In this document: positions 32,735 to 44,943 of the stretch, in pieces
Numbering within the stretch: the stretch's first letter is position 1
Layout: each line of letters begins with the position of its first letter
Source of the DNA: Isoetes taiwanensis
Lineage: Eukaryota; Streptophyta; Lycopodiopsida; Isoetales; Isoetaceae
Length of the DNA: 64,000 bases
Reading direction: 5' to 3'
Assembly (NCBI GenBank): GCA_021234155.1
Contig: JAJEKV010000019.1
Location: forward strand, 19,281,359 to 19,345,358
Made by a program: the position numbers and the translations under genes
The notes under the pieces: generated by a model
Seen by the model: only the letters and a program-made list of their open reading frames with translations
Database searches by the model: none
What the model was told of the DNA's origin: nothing

Positions 32735-33273
32735 GAGTAAGATGGAAGATGCACATGGAAAACTAGTGTTGTCTTCTTGAAAATCGTCTTCCTCACTATT
32801 GCCATAGGATCCTCGAGCTCGTTTTCTTGGATGAGATCCAAGCGAAATTTCTGCATTGCTAAAACTAGCACAATAGCCAAAGAAGCATTGGAATCATACC
32901 TAAAATGACCGGATCCATGCTTGAATGACGCTGTCGGCGATGATTTTCTGCCTCAATAGTGTAGGGAATGGATTTTTACAGAAATCAGCTTGAAATGGGA
33001 CGCGGGAAGTCTGTGTGGGCGAACTTGAAATATCCCATATCATTCATTTTGAAGATTGAATGAAGAAAGAATTATCCCATATGGGATGGCCAGCCGGAAT
33101 CAAATTGGAGGGAAAAAATCCGGTAGGAAGGAAGAAAACTGCCCGAAACAGCCGCTGTTAAGGCTCGAGAGAAGCTCACCTCTGATCTTCTCTCGAGCTA
33201 TACTGTATAATTTTTGTCTCTTGCCGTATACAACGAGAGACAAAGACATTTCAAGCATGTGGCCGACCTAAGA

Positions 33274-33902
33274 AGTGAAGTGAATTGTATTAATTCATCT
33301 TGTCAGACCATCAGGTCTATAAGACCAATTACAGAAATATGTACATCAAGAAACAAATATCATGTCATCCGGCAAGAACTCATCATCGAGTAACTCGCCA
33401 TCGCTCTCTGCCATCTCATCTCCACTAGATTCAATAATCTGTTTGATTGCCACCTCTCTCAAATTCAGCAACTCCAACAAAAAGCTTCCAACTATAGTGG
33501 CAGGCATATCAAAAAACTGCAGTAAGCTAGATGCCTCAATGTTGAATCGGGCTCTCAAAGACTGGTATGCTGGGCAGACTATTATTGCATGTTCTTCATC
33601 CTCTACATCATCCGAACCGCATGCCCTGCAGGTCCGGTATTCACGTTGTATGTTGTACCATCTGTCGACTTCTATACTCAAGTGGTGGGCGCTAAGGCGC
33701 ATCCTACAGATGGCATGCCTCTTAGCCAAGGAGATATTCTCATGCAGATATCCCATTTCTCGCAGCATAGGGTTCATTTTCTCCCGGTAGTGTGACATTT
33801 TGATTCCAGGTGCATGCCAAATTCTCTCTCGCACTTTTTCTTGCACCCAATCCCTAATCCTGTCCCTGTTGCTTAAGCTCCCTAACCTGCTTAGATATGT
33901 TA
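33274..33902 (-). mobile_element. 5'-truncated LINE copy (3' end only)
   Basis: The minus strand matches 63436-63997 closely, but here the frame is intact (33846-33346, 166 codons). It contains the LINE ORF2 C-terminal region with a zinc-binding CRACG...DEEHAIIVC motif and an acidic tail. The 3' UTR has GTAATTGGTCTTATAGACC and ends with an ACTTC-rich tail directly against the right end of Harbinger copy 2. The 5' truncation at about 33902 is typical of target-primed reverse transcription. Confidence 0.88.
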
Positions 33903-34069
33903 ATAGGGTTTGCTACTAGATGTTAAACAATCTTTCTTTCATTGCAGATCAAGAACAAACTTACACCTACATTCTCAATTGTATATTATTATTAAATAGC
34001 AGATTAAAATTAGTCAAGTGATTAACATAATTATCTGTTTAGTCGAAGATTTTTGAACTTCTGAAACTT

Positions 34070-37000
34070 TGCATTTGCATGAGGACAATGTCAACTCAGA
34101 TTTGGATGAAGCAGAGATTGAATGGATGGAATCTGAAGAGAGCTTGTTTATGTTTATACAAGTGGACGCACTGAAAGCCAAAGGTCTCTATGCATAAAAT
34201 GATACTTAAGTCATGGTTTTCTTTATCGCCTTATTATATTGTGATTAGTGTCCATTAGTTTGTTGTAGAATATCACTGACTTAGGCTTCAGCTGAGGATT
34301 TAATGGTTAGAAGTATTCAAATGTGGGTTTGTAATGTTGCAATAATAGTGGATAATTTTGAAATATGTTTATATATCTACATTATTAGTGTAATTAGAAA
34401 ATTAGACATATACCATGTCAATGCTTATTATAGATCTTATATACCTCTGCTTCCTAATGTACAAGCAACCCGAATGAGAGAATAATATTGCAAATAAAAC
34501 ACTGACGCTGGGATGGGAGTCTGCCTAACAAGCTGAACTGCTGGTTCAGAAGAAGTCTGGAGGAATAGTTCAATAAATTATATACCTAAATTTCCATCTA
34601 AACTCTTCACGCTTTCGACCAGATTATGAGGGTACTTAACAGCCTACATGAATACTTCAAGGACATCGCAAAGATTAGTTTTAAAAATATCCCATTTGAA
34701 TTAGATAGAGATTATTCTTCAACTTCAAAGGACTAGTGGAGTTGGTATTCATCCGCTTGCTCTATGAGTTACATTCCTTGTTCGTTTTCTAGAGACCTGT
34801 TGATAGTAAATAACTACTGTGGCCATCGATAGCAGAAAATGTAGAAGGGCTTCATCTGCACCAGACCTCTATGCTACATTTGATCGCTCATGAGTGTTTG
34901 AATTTTATTGTTCAAATCTCGACAACATTCTTTTAGCATCTGCTTATGCAGAGATGGATGTTTCCATCTCGCAAAAGTGGTTAGATTGGTGGAAGTTCTA
35001 TGCCTGTTGCATTGATATTTCTCCTTGGTACTGTAGGGTCTTGTACATACAGTTGGGGTTACATGGTGTATGCTGTCTCTAAGACCAAAATACTGTTTAG
35101 TCCTCGTTCACAGGATATTTTCTGGTTAGGCTCTTAGATATTCACGCTTATTAGAAATTCCTCACTTGTTGGGAGAATTCATCATACCTAAGTGGTATGC
35201 AATTTTAACAAGGTGCAACTGCTGATTATTGGATGGATAACAGGGCAACACATATGTGGTATAAGGGACCATTTCTTAACAATGCAACCACGGCTATCTT
35301 TTGAAGGGGTAAGTAATGAGGTTTTATCTTTGTAAATGTTTCAATCTGATATTTTAGCTTTTTCTTTTCTTTTTTAATAACTTTAATATCATATGTAATA
35401 GATTCCAACATGGCCTAATGCTGGAAGATGTTGGGGATGTTGACAAACTTAAGGTGACGGTGTTCTACAGCACTGCCGACTTTTAATAGGTCACTTGAAT
35501 CACATGGGAATGAGGTATAAATATTACTGGAAATGCATGCAAAATATTTATCTTCCCGCCATAGTTTGTGTATGAACACCCCCATGCAACTGACTACTCA
35601 GAAACTGATTGTGATGACATGGAACTTAGGCAATATAGATAATTTTTTTTTATGTATGTTAAAGATCATATCCTGACTCATGGATACAGATTGGATTTTT
35701 AGTGAGACTGCAATTGATTTTTTCTTATCTTCCCCTCATGGCATTCATGTAAGGAGACTGAATTGATGGGGATTTTGCCTGTCATTTCAGGCTTTTATCA
35801 TGGTATCAGGTGTTGAACTCATAGAAAGTAATAGAACTTATGACAACAGGCATAAAATCTTAACAACATATTCCAACACTCCCGTTAATTGGCATGGCCA
35901 GTCTGCTTTTCCATTCTCATTTGTCCCGATGGACTTGCCCTTCAATTGGGACATAGACAAATCAATCTTGGCTCTGATATGAGAAACTGAGATGGATGGG
36001 TATCGAACCCAGGCGTGCTTGTATACAAACAAAACGCCCTACCCTGGTCCCAACAGGATCATGCTGTGCCTCATGATACATGGAAACATGGATTTTCTAA
36101 TGCCTCCTAGCAGAAAGGGTTTGATAATAACCAGCTGGGTGTAACCTTTGTTCTTAACAATCTCTAAAATATATAACTAGGACCCTGAGGTTCTTTTGGC
36201 CCCATCTTCAAAAAGAGATACAAGCTATGCCCCATTGTTCCCATCCTAGTGCTTAGGTGTGTTCCATAGCCTGTTGATGTAAAAACTACTCTGATATGAT
36301 CAGGTTTGAAGAATAAAAATGCGCTATGTTGCATATATTATGCTAAACTTTAATGAAGAAAATGGCTGAGATTTGTGATTTTTACGTTTAATAGCGATGG
36401 GAATAAGGATTTGATGAATAAGAATTTAATCTTTTTTTATTATTTTAGGTTATGAGTATGTTGTCACTCGGTTGTATAAGAAATTGACTGACAAAGATAG
36501 ACTATAAAACCTTCATTTATATGGAAGATGTTGTGATTTCATGGAGACGGAGAGTTTGTATGGGTTCTTTCTTTCTGCCTTTTCTTCCTTTTAGTCCTTT
36601 GAAGGACAGAAAGATTGTAACATATTGGAAGTTCTTTTGAAACTCCCTTTTAAATAAGATGAAATTCTTAATGGGGCACTCCCACGGTCTTCTCATCATC
36701 AGCTGGAAAGTGGGCTGGGACGTGCTAATAATCTTAGCTGAGAGGATGTGGAAATGTAAATTTTTTATGCAATTTGGACATGGTGGAGATGGAAGAGCAT
36801 TTCATTCTTTAGCTGCCTGCCTATTACATCATAAAGAGCAGATATCACTGTCTTTCTAAGAAAAGTAGCATCCCCAAGAGTAGATACAAAAGCCCAGTGT
36901 CTCAAAAGTAAACAGAAATTTTCTTCATTACTTCTTATTGATGAAGAGGCACAAGGTTGGAATGATTGGCGGCTCCCAAAAGAAAAAGGAAACTTCATGA

Positions 37001-39440
37001 TATTAATGGGTGACCTGCAAGCAAAACAGAACATAAGATTCCTTTCAGGAGAGAAGACAAGATAGAGTTAGAAAAGCCAAATGCTGATAGCAGAAAATTT
37101 CTTGAGCTAGAATGGCGGTTGTATCTTCTTCTAGGAATCTTCACATTTATAATGGTTCTTTTAGTATGACTTTTTAAATATCTTGAGTATGTTCAATTCA
37201 TATTTCATGTGCAGCTTTTGGCCATAACCTACGTCATCATGTGACATGTGTTGCTTTTGGCAGCATGTGGAGAAGTTCTCAAGATCCAGTCACGGTTACT
37301 AGCTACAGCTGGCGAACCAATAGAGCCAGGCTTGGAACTGGTACTTCTCTGTTGTTGGAGTGAAAGAGATATTGCCATTCTTGGATACATGGTGGCAGAC
37401 AGAGACTGGTGGTGTAATGATCACACCTCACCAGGACTTGGCCATTCTGACCTGGTTCTGCAACTTTACCCTTCTTTGCGTGGAGGTACCTTTTTTAGTC
37501 AGGCTGGTGTTCTTAGCATGTCTTTTTTTTAGTTGATATTTCTGGGGAATAAAATTGATCCAGGCGGTGGTGTTGGACCAACAAGGAAAGTTGATGGAAG
37601 GCCCTTGTGAAGGATATCTATGCATCAGGAGACCATGGCCAGGAATTGCAAGCACAATATATCAAGATCATGAGCGTTATGAGAGTACTTATTTTGGGAC
37701 ATGGCTAGGATACTACCAATACTGGCGATGGCTGTCATGAGATTCACAAAACTATATATATTACACCACCGGGGTCGTGTGGATGATGTGATGAATGTCA
37801 GGTATAAAATTGTGGAAATGAATAATGATTTATTTATGGTTATGACTATGAATCTTGTCTTTTCTGTTTGAATGGTATCTAGTGCAAATTAGTCCCTTGC
37901 ATAACCCTAACCTGATGTGGAAATGTATTACCTTCAATCTGTCTCAAAGGGAAGAATCTTCATGGATTGGGCACAAGTTCTTCAGTTCCTTGGGCAACAA
38001 CTTCATAGATGATTTTGTAATGGTTTCGAATCAGATCCCAGTGTATATAAATCCACAGGGTATTTGAATGAATGCGTGGAGGAAGAAAGGTCAGAAACTT
38101 GTATTGCTATGGAGATTGCACTAGAATCTTTTATGAAACTAAGTCAGCGCCCATCTCTATTAAGTATAGAAATTCATATTGAATCCTGGCTTTAAAACGA
38201 ACTTCAGTGTGTTCTACTCAATATATTTGGTCAAAACCATATTGTTGCAATTTTGTTCTGTGCTCCTTACAATTTGATAACCAGTTTGTCTTATTTAGGT
38301 CTCAGTGGACATAGAATACCGTACTGGTGAAATTGAGTCTGCTTTTGGCAACACATGCTGCATGCGCTGAAGCAGCAGTGGTCGGATATGAACACCATGT
38401 AAGTAATTATCTTGCAGGCCTTATTTAGTCGTGAGTTGGCACAATGCTGATGTGGAGTTTTGGTTCTGCGAAGTAGTTAGGGACCATAGACTATTTTTCA
38501 AGTTATTTTAAGTAGTAATGTCAGTTTATAGCCATAGTTAGCTATCATATGGATTGGATCTTATCGCTCATAGCTTATTTTTCAGGTGAAAGGCCAAGGA
38601 ATATATATACCTTTGTTACACTCATAGATGAATATCAACCCTCTCAAGATTTAAAGAAAGCTCTTCAGGATTCCGTAAAGAAAGAGGTTCTATTCATCTT
38701 GGCCTTGTTTTGATGCATGTACTGCTTGTGAGGATGTCTATGGCACCTTTGGAATCTTATTAAAATGAAAGAAGGGGAAAAATTTGTGTGTTGGTACCAC
38801 CATTTTAATTTACTTATTTCGAAGACTTCATTTTATGACCTTAAATGCTAATGATTTTTTTAACATTATACACTGAAGCTTTTCTTAATCGCTTTCAGAA
38901 TGGAAAGCTATTTCCTGATGTTACTTCTCAAGCACACACAGTTAATTGGAATGCTGAAACATTGATGAGGAGGATAACTGGACTTTCTGAGCCAGTTTGC
39001 CAGATTAACTGCTGAGGCCTTGAACAAGTGATAATCCATCCGATGATTATTCAGGTTAGCTGTGTGATGATCGCTGTAACTGCCTTGGCTGCACTGGCAT
39101 ACAATGGTTAAGTAGCTGTTGTAAATGGATCTAATGGAATTAGGTTATGCCACTTCTATGCTTTACATGAGCACATTATATGATTGTTCTATTAGTTATG
39201 GTGGCTCAGAAAGTTCATAAATGCCTCCTCATTCTTGACTTTGTGTTCTTGTCTGAATTATTACTATTGTCAAGGACTTTGCTTATACTGCAAATTTCAT
39301 GTATCTTATTTCCAGATTGGAGCCTTTGCAAGTCCAGATTATGTACAATGGTTTGTTCCAGGGTTGCCTAAGACACGAAGGAAAGGTTATGAGGCATATT
39401 TTACGTAAAATAGCCTCCAACAAATTGGACGCCCTGGTAG
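34070..39440 (+). pseudogene. acetyl-CoA synthetase, unprocessed pseudogene
   Basis: Exon-like blocks occur in the right order with introns between. 34080-34185: E-x-EWMESEE, then YTSG in a shifted frame. 35055-35160: GYMVYAVS. 35228-35315: WITG, GPFLNNATT. 35403-35515. 37258-37490: the adenylate-forming motif [10 protein letters not shown]. 37558-37796: EGPCEGYLCI, WPGIASTIYQDHERYESTYF, then GRVDDVMNV before AG/GT. 38303-38399: TGEIESA, EAAVVGYEHH before GTAAGT. 38586-38691: VKGQGIY, FVTLID. 39317-39440: IGAFASPDYVQW, VPGLPKTR, then GKVMRHILRKIASNKLDAL. Acetyl-CoA synthetase makes acetyl-CoA from acetate, CoA and ATP. Frameshifts and stops are present in most blocks, including loss of two bases inside the RSGK motif that holds the acetylated Lys. 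The N-terminal third is absent. Retained introns rule out a processed copy. Confidence 0.9.
35800..36065 (-). mobile_element. possible tRNA-derived SINE in ACS intron
   Basis: On the minus strand near 36060 TGGGACCAGGGTAGGGCG could be a pol III A box and GGGTTCGATACCC (36009-35997) a B box, about 40 bp apart, followed by unrelated sequence. Neither the 3' tail nor a target duplication could be fixed. Confidence 0.35.
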
Positions 39441-41480
39441 GTTATCTGTGTTTTACTCATGGTAGGAACATTTGCACATGAAATTTATATTGAAATAAAG
39501 GGATGCATCATCTGAATTGCTTGTTGTATGGGTGGCCTCATACCTAGGCTCTCAAGTCTAGTATTAATTTTGTCTGGTATCGTGTTAATAATTGTCCATG
39601 TAGCTTTGCAATTCTGAATTTTTGTCAAATTATGCTGTTGTAGGGTGATCTAAGTACACTTATGATCCTTCAATCATATCACAAATTGTAAATACAAGGG
39701 CAATCTAGCCCTACTCAAAGGTAATTCCTACCTTGTGATGCAATATAAGTATTCCCCAATGTAAGGGGTTCAACATGTATTATATATTCTTTATTTTGAA
39801 CATAATCTTTAGTATATTCTTTGAGATACATTTGCATGTGTACATAGCTACATACAAGTCCCTTGTTGTTTGTTAGAGTCCGTGTGAAGTGTTATGGTGT
39901 GCAAAAGTGTCCTTAAATATCACATTTTACCTTCGAGAACTGTGCAGAATTTGGTGTGTAGAGCTTATGAAGTTGCATCTTTGTCTTGAAAGAGCCATGC
40001 ACATTGTACAGCACAACACATATAAGCTATATAACACTTCAATTATGTGTATGATACTTAGGTGCAGCCTCTTCTACGTTGATGTATTGATTTAAAATCC
40101 TTGTGTAGGGAGTTAGAGTGTTGTGAGTTTACAAAATATAAATATCATAAATCGTTGTTGGAGTATGTGAAGGAACTTTTCTTAAGTAGGCTATTCTAAA
40201 GCGTAACTTTTAGACTGAATCTCAATATTCAGTATCTTGTTGTACTTTGTTTTAAAGATGAAGTAATATTTGAGGTAACGTGGTAGCATGGTTAGGTCAA
40301 AGCATGTCTATACTAGTTTCTATCTACATAGCCAGCATGGGATTCTAAAACTGAGGCTGAAATACTGAAAAGTAAATATCCCCCATCTAAATGGAAAGAT
40401 TTTGAGGGAATTCCATGCTAAATTTATAGAAAAACGTACTGAATGTAAGACATAAGAAACATCACGACTTGGCTCTAGGTTGTGTAGTCTTTAACCATGT
40501 AGTTGAACTTAAAACACAACAAAAATATAAGAAATATTACATGTGCTATATCTTCTAATCGTTGAGTTTGCAAGTAATGCATTGAAACTAAACGTTAGAG
40601 CACGCATAAGACTAAAAAGTTTGATGAGGTGTCACGCTGATGTACTTTGCATATATTTTTATGAGTTTGATGTAGACTCTTTTTCGTGTTCCTTTGAACA
40701 GCTAAGGCATAATTTTTCCCTTTCATTTCTAGAAATCATCTTCATCGTATCTTGAGTGGGATGGACCTTCATTCAAAGCTCATGCTCACAGCCCTGCCCT
40801 TGTAAGGAGAATATACAATGTGATCATTACGTGATGTAACTAAGGAGGTGGACCTTCATTCAAAGCTCCCGTTCACAGATCTAACCTAATAACTGTCTTC
40901 AAGTCATCCCTTTCAAGTCATCCCTTGCAAGGAATCATTCTCCCTAAATAAAACTTTAGTCGATGTCATAGTCCGCCCTGTTTATCTTTGTTTTGTCACA
41001 AAGATTCCACAACTCGATTTATGTATGTTTTGTCACAAAATGACAATGTGAATAACATGAAATCTATATATGCATAATTGTAAGACATGCTTGAAGAGTG
41101 GCCATACTATCTCCTCTCAAGCACAAAATGCACATACAATATTCTAGTATCTCTGGCTGTTCAACTTCTAGATTATTATTTAACAACATGTGGAATATGT
41201 CAAACAACTAGAAAAACATGATCTTGTTACGCGGAAGTGTATGTTTCAATGCAAAGATTCAATCTTATTAACATCATAATTGAAGGGTCATTTATCAAAG
41301 AGGCATTCTAGAAATAGTGAGATGAAACTCGATAAATCATTATTTGTTCTAATCTATTTAAGCTTACGCTCGCTAAAACAAAGGGTAGTTCATTTGTTCA
41401 ATTTGCTCACAGCATCATACCAGTTTTTATGATGCATGGATTTCTATATTAGAAGAAATATAATAAATTAGATTCAAATG
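39441..41480. other. non-coding stretch after the ACS pseudogene
   Basis: A/T-rich with no motif in any frame that I recognise. A GTGGACCTTCATTCAAAGCTC-type phrase is present twice, near 40763 and 40850. Confidence 0.55.
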
Positions 41481-43290
41481 AATTGAATTGTATGGATTTT
41501 TATTATTGTTCACGAAGACCAATAGGCTTATGGACCTAATCAAAGAGCATAGCAAGCGATTATTTGTCCTAATTGAACCTCCTCCCTCAAGGGCTTTTGA
41601 GGGGAAAAACCTTGGCGTTAATACCGCATAAACGATATATTATAGTACATTTTAATACGTTGTCTTAGAACATAGTCGAGCATGACCTCTAGAGATAGGA
41701 TCCCAAACGATCAAGACATGGAGCGCACCGGTTAAGCGGTGACCAACCTACCATAGGAGGGCCTGGATGTGGGCTTAATGTCTAGGGTTCTCAAGAGTGT
41801 CCTCAATGAAACGCCACGCTGGCAACACTAACAAAGCCGGGTCCTCATGCTCTTTGAGCCCATCCGCCTGCCTCACACCGGAGGCGATGTGCACTTCGGG
41901 AATTGAAGCTATAAACATGCGCTTCTTCATGGGAACATGCGTATGCGTAACTTTTATGGACCCTCTCGTAGCATGGGATTGATCCGCATTGGTAGTATAA
42001 TGTGTTGGCTTGTTTTAGGGCACCAAGATCCCGCTTGCCGAGAGCAAGCCGCTAAGGTACCGCCGTGATGATGGTGGTCTTCTCGCTTGTACCCAGATAC
42101 ACCGCTGCTCCCGCGACATTCCATTGAGAGAACCGTTGAGCTCGCTCTTCCTTCCAAATTCGCCTTGAGGCACTACATAGCCATGGCCATGGTATAAACA
42201 AGGTTGGGGAAAAGACCATTGCCCATACTAACTACCTTTTTGAAAGTAGATAATGTGGCTTATCGAGTATGGCTCTCAGAGGGGTAAGAAACCGTACCTC
42301 GCAGTAAGAATCGATAAGGGAGAGTGTCTATCTATGGTGATATGTCCTCCATGGAATGGCCCCTTATGGTGCAATCCAACTACGGATTAAATATTTAAAA
42401 TTTTCTTCCTTTTTCAAGATTTTCTTTAAGTCTAAATAAGTTTTTCTTTTTGTGGTAGGCGTAAATCCAATGGACATGTGGTAACACAAAGAGCTTCTAA
42501 TAAGCTTTTTAATTTGAATGTTCATGTGCCTCATTTTCGGGGGAATCGGGAGTGGACCATAGAAGGGCATGTTGGTGCACCATCAAAAGCAAAAAGGAGT
42601 CTAGGGTCTAATTATCTCCCATCTCGTGGTCGTTGGTAGAACAGCCCATTTCAAGGCATCCAATGAACCATACTTGGTCCAATTCTTATATGTGAAAACC
42701 TCCAATGATCCATTTTGGCCGAACCGATAAATGGTTCAGGAGCAACGCCCCTTATAGGATCAGTAGATTTTACCCCAAGTGCTCAAGCTAAGAAGGCTTC
42801 TCGCGACCTGGCCCCCCATATAGAAGAATGGACACCATCAAAACCCCTCAACAAGTGTGAGTGATGGGTCCAATCATACATACCGCCTTGTGATTATTAT
42901 TCTCATTGCATACAATGCCTTCCAACTCTCATTGCCACCTATAATCGGATAGAAGTGTCTCCATATGTGATAGAAAGAAATTCTATACTCAAATACTTGT
43001 AGGTGGTGCTACCTCTATATTTTGCCCCGCTAAATGAAGGAGGGGAGCCCCTATCGGCACAAAGATGAGATGAAACTTGCATTCTAGTAGCCCGCGAAAG
43101 TATCCAGTGGCATCTAAATGGCAATCGCATGTCATCCGATTTTAGGCTAAGATGTCCACATCATCGATGTATATGAAGTGTCTAATAATTTGGTGCACAA
43201 GCCGAAATCCGCCACCTCCGCTCAACAAGCCACTCTTCCAATTGATCAATATAGAGACCAAACAACGTTGGAGAGAGTGGGTATCCTTAG
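41480..43290 (-). mobile_element. decayed LINE, RT palm recognisable
   Basis: On the minus strand 43290-43150 reads GYPLSPTLFGLYIDQLEEWL followed after about 20 residues by IYIDDVDILA, the LINE RT motifs around the catalytic (Y/I)xDD, with a stop and frame slips between. The rest down to 41650 is too decayed to assign. The 3' end at 41480-41560 has CCTATTGGTCTTCGTGAACAA and an AATTC-like tail, similar to 46-240. RT upstream of this 3' end links the dispersed 3'-end repeat with a LINE. Confidence 0.6.
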
Positions 43291-44188
43291 CAAACCCCAA
43301 TACGACTTTTGACAAGTTGTCCTGCTACTCTGCCACAAATCAAGAAGTAAATCTATCAACCACAAATTAGCACCAGTCGACAAATGCACTATAAATCAAT
43401 AACTAAATCTATCTCGCCACAAATAGTCGAGTCTTGCTACCTCATGAGGGGGGAGATTCTTTTATGGGTAGCCTACTTAAATAAATCGATAAATCATCCA
43501 ATGTCTGCACAAATGCATAACATGCATAAATCATTTAGAAAGTGTACCTCTACATTGCTTGTACCCTTCATTCTTAGAGATAGTTTGGATCTAGCCAAAC
43601 AGATCTCCTTAATTCAAGAGGCGAGCATGATACTATGTTAAAGGTGCAAATGAAATTTGGCATTAGGATCCTTTGCTAAGTGCTTCCATGACGAATTCTT
43701 GAGATCCTAAAGTTTGGACAAACTATAGGATGAACATGCAAACCCCAATACGACTTTCGACAAGTTGTCCTGCTGGTCTGCCACAAATCAAGAAGTAAAT
43801 CTATCAACCACAAATTAGCACCAGTCGACAAATGCACTATAAATCAATAACTAAATCTATCTGCCACAAATAGCTGAGTCTTACTACCTCATGAGGAGGG
43901 GAGATTCTTTTTATGGGGTAGCCTACTTAAATAAATCGATAAATCGTCCAATGTCTGCACAAATGCATAACATGCATAAATCATTTAGAAAGTGTACCTC
44001 TACATTGCTTGTACCCTTCATTCTTAGAGATAGTTTGGATCTAGCCAAACAGATCTCCTTAATTCAAGAGGCGAGCAGGATACTATGTTAAAGATGCAAA
44101 TGAAATTTGGCATTAGGATCCTTTGCTAAGTGCATCCATGACAAATTCTTGAGATCCTAAAGTTTGGACAAACTATAGGATGAACATG
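43291..44188. repeat. 448-bp tandem duplication
   Basis: Copies start CAAACCCCAATACGACTTT at 43291 and 43739 and both end GGATGAACATG. They differ at few sites, so the duplication is recent compared with the surrounding decay. The unit begins inside the decayed LINE RT (at FAK/GYPLSP) and extends into unknown sequence. Confidence 0.9.
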
Positions 44189-44826
44189 GCTAAAATAAAT
44201 GCTAGATATAGATTGAGACAAAATCAATGACAACTAGCTCAAATCACTTACCTTTTCCTGCAACAGTCTTAACTTAAAGATTATGCAATGATCTCAGCTT
44301 AATGATTATTTTCTCGATGCATCCTTGTTCTGAGTAGAAAAAGCACAAGACTACCAAGCCTTATCTTTAACCACATCTCCGGCAAAACAAATAAGTCATA
44401 CAAGAAATTTATCAGCGACGACCTTGTTTTCTTTAGTGACCTATGCTTGCATTTGCAAATATTTGGCTTTGGCCACTGCTAACATTTCTTTTTCCTCGAC
44501 TTGCTTGGTCAGCTGCAAATATTTCTCTAAAAATAAGTTCCAATATATGTTCTTGATAGCGGGGCGATTATTTTAGGCAACGGCCTTACCTAGAAAGAGA
44601 CCACTACTAAGGGATTTAAACATTATTATTGCTTTATTAATTATTTCCGCTTTTTAGGTATGAAAATGGTAAGTTACAAATAGCCCCCTCTTAGACCAGC
44701 CTTGAAGGGCGTCTGGTTGCTCTTTCTTCTCTGGTGAGTCCAAGATGGTTCTTGCCATATCTGCAGACGACCCACCAGGTATTATCGGATCTCCAGTAAC
44801 CCATAGCAACAAAGCAACCGGTTTAA
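44189..44826. other. non-coding stretch, nothing recognised
   Basis: No motif in six frames and no clear repeat structure. Confidence 0.5.
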
Positions 44827-44943
44827 GAGGCAGTAGATAGCAAGGCAGGGTTTATTTTGAGCAAGGCAGGGTCGACTTTGATTTTCAGAGGCAGTAGATA
44901 GTAAGGCAGGGTTTCAGAGGCAGTACATAGCAAGGCAGGGTAG
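44827..44943. repeat. irregular tandem repeat, AGAGGCAGTAGATAGCAAGG
   Basis: Three copies of a 28-bp unit (AGAGGCAGTA[G/C]ATAG[C/T]AAGG followed by CAGGGT), with an extra AGCAAGGCAGGGT between the first two. Confidence 0.8.

Larger units (their letters stand above)
28332..33268. mobile_element. PIF/Harbinger copy 2
   Basis: About 4.9 kb. Terminal inverted repeats TCGGCCACATG (28332-28342) and CATGTGGCCGA (33256-33266). The right end is followed by TAA, consistent with the superfamily's TWA target. Its last about 220 bp (33050-33268) match copy 1's right end (28060-28286). It holds ORF1 (+), a small ORF (+) and transposase (-) in the usual divergent/convergent layout. It starts only about 43 bp after copy 1 ends, so the two form a tandem pair. 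It contains neither the tyrosine-recombinase element nor the Helitron. Confidence 0.85.

Noticed and set aside
38890..39055. Possible extra ACS exon (frame with ETLMRRITGLSEP)
   Set aside because: It does not match the ACS order between the FVTLID and IGAFASPD blocks and no family was recognised.
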